Shown one piece after another: positions 58,731 through 64,000 of a DNA stretch of 64,000 nucleotides (position 1 is the first letter of the stretch; each line of letters starts with the position of its first letter). The DNA comes from Pontederia crassipes. Its lineage: Eukaryota > Streptophyta > Magnoliopsida > Commelinales > Pontederiaceae. The notes under the pieces were generated by a model. The model saw only the letters and a list, made by a program, of their open reading frames with translations. It was not told where the DNA came from and did no database searches. A program made the translations under genes and the position numbers. The stretch spans positions 41,805,909 through 41,869,908 of the forward strand of contig CM060184.1 in the NCBI GenBank assembly GCA_030549335.1. The letters run 5' to 3'.

Positions 58731-61700
58731 ATGGCGAGAAGGATGAGGAAGCTGCATAAAGCATGCAAGCAATGCCTCGACAGGTGCATGAGAATTCACT
58801 CTGGATCATCTTCTCCTGATAATTGCAGTCATCCTCCTGCTCCTCTCTCTTTCTTCAAAGTCATGGTTGGAAACTTCACTGAGACATTGGTACGTAGAAT
58901 TTCGGGTCTCATGTACAGTTGATTTGATTTATTTCTGAGCTCATTTTTAGGATTTAGTTCGTTCTGCAATGTCTTCCAACGCAAGAGGTTCTTTTTTTTT
59001 CACTTGTTTTCTCCTTTTCCGATGGCAAAAGTAGGCCCAAGTTGCAAGAACAATGTATTTCTGAATTTTGTGTAAGCATCTGATTCCACTTTTATTAGGA
59101 GGTATATTTGGAGTTCTGTCACCATCGTCGTCATCTCAGAACTCACCATCCTCGTCATCTCAGAACTCACCATCCTTTTTTTTCTTCTTCTTTTGGATCT
59201 CTCTTTTGTGGACTTGTCACTATGTCCAGAATTCTCTCAGATGTGTTTCTTGTTGTAGTTCGTGCTTTTTACTTGAAGATACATGTCATAATTAGCTATC
59301 GTTTCTCTATTTATTTTTCATTCTTTGCGTGCGTGCAGTTTGTACCTCCTAAATTTTCTCAGACTCTTCATTATCTGATTGATGATGATGAAGTTTTCAT
59401 TGAAGACACGAATGGGATACGCTGGAGGATCGTAGCATCCCTGCTCAACGGGTCATTAGCCTTTGTAGACGGTTGGCAGAAGTTTGTGATCGATCATGAA
59501 ATCAATTTGGGCAACTTTGTGGTGTTTAAAGTGGCTGGAAAAATAATTTCTGCTCAGATATTTGATTTGAGTGCTTGGGAAAAGTTGGATTTCTTTGAAA
59601 ACTATCAGCCACATCGCCTGAAAAGAAAAAGAGGCGGACAGCCCTCTACCAGTTGGTACGAGTCTGTTCGCCGTTCCCCGCAAACTGTGGAAGAACAGCA
59701 ATGCATTGCTGATGAACAGTCACCTGAGAGAGAAAATAGAACGGTTGCCGTCGTTCCTCGTGATTCGTCAGATGCGGAATTCTCTCCCGGGTGCTTATTA
59801 TCCGAGTTCAACGAGCAACCTCCACTGCCAATTGGCAACTCTAATCATGTTAATGGTTGCTTCGAAGGATCCAATACTTTCTGGACTCGTACAAAGGAAC
59901 CTGCTGTTGCACGGGCAGATGTTGTTTCCGGGTTTTTCACATATGCAGATGAATCGAATCCTGAGGTCGCCGCCAGCGAATCATTTCAAAACGTTCTTGT
60001 TGCAGAGTACTCAGGAAGGAATGAGGAGGTATTATCTTACAATGAACATGGTCCCCAAGAATCCCAAACTTTATTACTATCAGAATATGTGGAAGTTATG
60101 ACAGAAGGAATGCATGGCCTCGCCATTGCAGAAGGTCCTGGAAATGAGAAAAATCTTCACACGTTGGATATAGGACCAATAGATGAAGGAGTTCAACTGG
60201 CACAAGTACCTAAAACTTCTGCTGAGACAATGATTGATGATTTGAATATGGGGAAAGCAACAAATGATTGTTTGCTAGTGTCTTACACCCCAAATATTGA
60301 GGGTACTGCTATCACTGTCATTGCATCACGCCAGGAAACTTTATGCAACAGTATGGATTTTAAGAATGTAGATTCTGGAAACGCAGATACTTGTATTTTT
60401 CCGCCTAATAAATGTGACCATACCATATGTGCATCTCAGCAAATGATCAGAGAAAATTTAACCTCTGCGTGTATCCTTGGTTTACCTGTACGTGGACCAT
60501 TGTCGGTGCCTGGCAGTAGTGAGAAAAAAAATCTCACGCAATCCTCTGAAGATAGCCATTGCCCAAAGAGAACTGGTCAGTAACTTGTATAGAAATCTAG
60601 AAGAAACGTTTGCAGTATCACTTCTTGAATTTTTTTGTCTCAAGTCTTGACAATTCATTATATCGTTTTTTTTAAGAGAAATTTAACTTATCTATTGAAC
60701 AATTCATTATATCTTACTGAAAGGAATAATATACCAGGTGAAGATAGCCATCAAGATGTTGCAGTTTTGAGTAGAAGTATGATTATTGTTTCGCACAAAA
60801 ATCTTGCTACTTTGGAGGGGAGGTCTAGCCATTGTGGTATTCATAGTTATGCTTTTTCAGTTGAGCTGATTCATTTTCTATTTATCACCTTACCCTATTC
60901 ACCATATGACATTTTATTACATCATAATTTCTTGAACATAGTTGAGAAGAAGGATGCCTGCGGCCAAGCAAGACTACATAAAGACAAAACAGAGAACACT
61001 GATTCTGTCAGCCCTCATTCCCCAAAAAATGAAAGATTCAGGTTTTCTGTACATGTAAAATCTCTGACTTGGCAGGTTCGTAGATTATAGCTCAATGGTT
61101 ACTAATTGTTTGCTAAAATATTATGTCTATTTGTTGGACTCGAGGTACACAATTTCAGTATTTACCTTTTTCTTCTGAATTTCGAACTTTTATGGATTGC
61201 CAACTAAATCATTTGAAAAGCATCAGCATGTTCGTCTTCTTGTGTATGATTGCAACAACTCTGTTTATATGAGATGCTAAATTGAAGTTGTCCAACTGGA
61301 TAAATGACACCAGGATGATGAAACTTCTTACTCACTGGTTGGCTCAGTGCGTCATTCTGTGGTATTTCTTTGTATTTTGATATTCTACTCAGTTCTGACA
61401 TTAAGTATGATATTAGAGCATTATCACAATGTGAAAAAGCAAAAACGTGGTCATTTGCCTTCACAATTCGAACAGTTTCAGTGCTCTTCTAAATGTTTCT
61501 ATCTGTATAAGAAAGCTATTAACCACTCTCACAGTGGGAGTTCGAACTGTGTAGGACTGCATTTTGTTCTACTCTAGGGGAAAAGTTCTTTTTTTCTTGA
61601 GAGAAGGGAAAATGTTGTTCCTTTGCAGTCTTTAGTGTAAATTATAAAACAAATGGATTTCATGTATGCCATTTATGGGCTTTGTTTGTTCAACTTATTG

Positions 61701-62097
61701 CAGCTTCTAAAGGAGTAGAAATTTTGTTTGAGATTAACTCTAGCCATGAATCCAATTATCTAAGATCTATTTTTTTCACAACCCTTAATATGTGATAGCT
61801 CCGTTAATGTTGAATATTTGACATATTTCAATGATACCTATTGAATTACAGGAGTTGCCCTCTAAGTTGCCATTTATCCTAATCAGAAAGAATCAAAAAA
61901 GAAAAGTGCTCATGTTGGTAGACTCCTGCAGCAGAATGTGGCCTGTACTCTACCTCAGAGGCAAGGAGTTCAATGGATTTGCTGCTGGTTGGCAAGATTT
62001 TGCAAGAGCTAACAACCTTCACCCAGGGGACAAATGCGATTTTGAACTCTTCATGTCACATGAAAAGATGCTTAAAGTTCTGCTGCATAGATCATAG
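58731..62097 (+). CDS. Two-domain B3 (REM-type) DNA-binding protein
   Basis: B3 proteins of the REM group bind DNA in the nucleus and are often linked to reproductive development. Five exons are inferred: 58731-58889, 59339-60575, 60738-60836, 60942-61075 and 61852-62097, with GT..AG introns and matching phases (1875 bases, 624 residues). The first B3 domain spans about 41-130: FFKVMVGNF, FVPPKFSQTL, WRIVASLLNGSLAFVDGWQK, GNFVVFKV. A basic RLKRKRGG stretch (146-153) could be a nuclear signal. A long acidic, low-conservation linker follows. The second B3 domain spans about 531-624: FRFSVHVKSLTW, LPSKLPFILI, WPVLYLRGKEFNGFAAGWQD, GDKCDFELF. The start is chosen because upstream in-frame stops precede it. 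The third intron (60837-60941) is exactly 105 bases and open, so its retention would keep the frame. Expression is not shown here. Confidence 0.87.
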
Positions 62098-62548
62098 TTG
62101 CTAAAAAGCAAAAGCTAGGGAGTGATTGTTAAATGGAAGTGTAGCATGCCACATGCACTCATGAGAGTTGCATTTTTTTGTTCCTGGTAAAAGCAAGGTG
62201 TTCACTCTTTGATGAGGGAACTTGAACATGTTGTGATGGTATAGGTTTTAGGACCTGTTTTATGAAGTTTTAACAACTCAAGTTGCTTTGTACTTCAGGG
62301 TCCATTATGCCATGTTAACTTGCTAGACCTCTTACCTTTTCTGTTCCCCCTGCTCTCACGCATGACCAAGATACAGCTGAGTTGCTCCTATTTTTGTATT
62401 AAAACTTTTTAAATAAACTTTATGATGGTTAGATTATTTTACATATTTTTAATTATCCATATTGCATAACAAAGAGAATCGCCATTGTTCGAAAAAGTAT
62501 CCAAGTTTAGGGTATGTGTTCTTCTTTGTATGCAATTTTTTTCTATTT

Positions 62549-62614
<66 letters not shown>

Positions 62615-62732
62615 TCTCCCTCCAACTATTATATGGAAAATGTACTTGTGGTTCTTAATTAACCATGTTTTGTTATAATATTGACCGTGAAATTTTTTAT
62701 TTTTTCATGTTATTATCATAGTTCCTAGAATT
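62098..62732. other. 3' flank of the B3 gene
   Basis: The first part is probably 3' UTR. A (TAA)n microsatellite of about 21 units lies at 62550-62613. No other gene. Confidence 0.5.
62412..62417 (+). promoter_or_regulatory. Possible polyadenylation signal of the B3 gene
   Basis: AATAAA lies about 315 bases after the stop codon. Such hexamers are common by chance in AT-rich DNA. Confidence 0.35.
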
Positions 62733-63020
62733 AGGGGTGTTCACCGAGTCCAGTCGACTCGTGAATCCGATGACAAGATCTGAGCTTAACCCGACCATAG
62801 TTCACCGACCCGAAGACTTGATTTCTTTTATTTTTCTAAATTTTTATTTAGTTTTTAGCTTATAGCATGATTTATGTTGCATAATTTGTTAAATTCATGA
62901 CTATTTTATAATAATTATTTGGGTAGATTTTACTTATACAAAAATTACAAATAATATACGGATGAAAATCCTTCAAAGTCTAGTTCCCAAAGAAATTTGT
63001 TTCATCCGACTTGAATATCC
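62733..63020. repeat. Partial AGGGGTGTTCA-type foldback element
   Basis: It begins AGGGGTGTTCA, like the hAT-like element at 12680, followed by CGACTCG and CCCGACC words. No matching right end is clear (a worn TTGAACTA lies near 63035), so it appears truncated. Confidence 0.35.
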
Positions 63021-63676
63021 GTAAAAATCCAAATATTGAACTACTGTCATGCTCTCTCGCATAATGGCAAGATAAAATTGTAAAAAGTATTATAAATTGT
63101 AAAAATTGAAATCATTTGAAAAGAACAAGTATAAATTAAATCATTAATAAGACAAATTATTATGTAAAGAATAGATCTCGATAGTTGTATGAATTTTTGG
63201 AATTAAATTCAAAAAAATAAAATTCATGAATTTTATATTTTTATGAAAATATAGTTTGAAGGAAAATTAGAATCAATCAAAATGAACATCTATTTATTGA
63301 GTTATAATTTTTGTATTGATGATGTGTGAACTGTCAAATAAAAAAGGTTGGCTATTATTATTTATGTCAACAATTGTTACGTTAATATTATGCATTTTCT
63401 TTAAATATTTATATACATTACAAATATATTTACTTGTTGATGTATAATGATTTTTGATGTTTCATACATTTTATATATGATGTTATTCATAAAATATTGA
63501 TTGATGTATTGACGATCACTAGACACACGTTTAGACATTTTCGATTGTCATTAGGCTAAAATAAGAAGAAGGATTGATGTATTGCAAAGTACAATGCACT
63601 TAAAGTTGAAGAATATTACACTCATCAATGTTGAGAAACAAAGTCTATTTACTTCAAGGAGACTTGAGCCCGTGAA
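63021..63676. other. AT-rich non-coding stretch
   Basis: No feature was recognised. Confidence 0.4.
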
Positions 63677-63860
63677 GTAAAGTCTTGCATTTGTATGTGT
63701 TTTTCTCGAGATAAAGTCCCGCATTAGAAATTGTGCATATTTTCTGGAATAAAGTACCTCACTATTATAGTGTGTATTCATTGGAATAAAGTCCCTCGTT
63801 ATTCTAATGTGCATATTCTTTGAAATAAAGTCTCTCACTATTATGATGTGTGTGTTCCAA
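63677..63860. repeat. Tandem array of about 38-base units
   Basis: Five units beginning (A)TAAAGTC start at about 63677, 63711, 63749, 63786 and 63825. Each ends in a GTGTRTATT or GTGCATATT-like block. The 95-residue minus-strand frame across it (repeating MRDFIS-like phrases) is a product of the repeat. Confidence 0.85.
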
Positions 63861-64000
63861 GGTCGTGGCCTAACTAGCCAAGTGATGATGTGATATGATT
63901 CTCCAACTATGTTAAGATCAAAGATGTTATAAGATAAATTAAGAATATAAGTGAGGTTAACTTCAAAGTATCTTAAAATAAAGAAAGAATGTTAAGATGA

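Noticed and set aside
63551..63838. 95-residue minus-strand frame with repeated MRDFIS phrases
   Set aside because: It is created by the 38-base tandem array.
1..64000. CRISPR arrays, bacterial defence loci, integrons or phage genes
   Set aside because: The window is plant nuclear DNA; the tandem arrays present are LTR subrepeats, minisatellites and CACTA subterminal words, none with direct repeats and unique spacers.

Overview
The window is a transposon-dense stretch of nuclear DNA from a flowering plant. The evidence is spliced genes with GT..AG introns, plant-specific families (a REM-type B3 factor, an HMGB-like gene and a PADRE/DUF4228 relic) and a typical angiosperm set of LTR retrotransposons (Athila, Tekay/Del-like, SIRE-like, Tork-like and Ale-like Copia, Galadriel-like chromovirus), CACTA elements and MITEs. 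The very GC-rich third codon positions of the PADRE exon hint at a commelinid monocot, but this is weak evidence. No prokaryotic features, CRISPR arrays, rRNA or tRNA genes are visible.

Layout. 1-4253: 3' end and 3' LTR of a SIRE-like Copia element, with a second LTR (1414-3438) inserted in it. About 4890-19305: a minus-strand Athila element whose gag, protease, RT, RNase H and integrase are all broken, with a hAT-like foldback element inside its RT/RNase H region. 19306-21930: pieces of Tekay/Del-like LTRs. 22240-23215: a GC-rich low-complexity island. 24064-25009: a spliced HMGB-like gene. 25010-29826: AT-rich intergenic DNA with two MITEs that share terminal repeats. 29827-36487: a degenerate Copia element whose 5' LTR carries a complete CACTA element. 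36837-37805: an inverted-repeat element filled with pyrimidine tandem repeats. 40470-42250: remnant of a chromovirus. 42571-53002: a Tekay/Del-like element with both LTRs and a matching 5-bp target duplication; its 3' LTR holds a 1.7-kb CACTA element. 53671-54023: PADRE/DUF4228 exon pseudogene. 56560-57920: Tork-like Copia remnant. 58731-62097: an intact five-exon gene for a two-domain B3 (REM-type) protein. 63677-63860: a short tandem array.

Only two loci look like functional host genes: the HMGB-like gene (architectural chromatin protein, box shortened by about seven residues) and the REM/B3 gene (sequence-specific DNA binding). Both would act in the nucleus, but nothing shows that they work together. 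The rest is a layered record of insertions that can be ordered: the CACTA elements are younger than the retrotransposons that contain them, and the hAT-like element is younger than the Athila. I see no convincing undescribed multi-gene system. The most unusual items are the shortened HMG box with its duplicated acidic tail, the 1.7-kb CACTA element built from CCGACGGT palindromes, the GGTCGACCGATCC arrays found in two unrelated LTR families, and the pyrimidine-filled inverted-repeat element.
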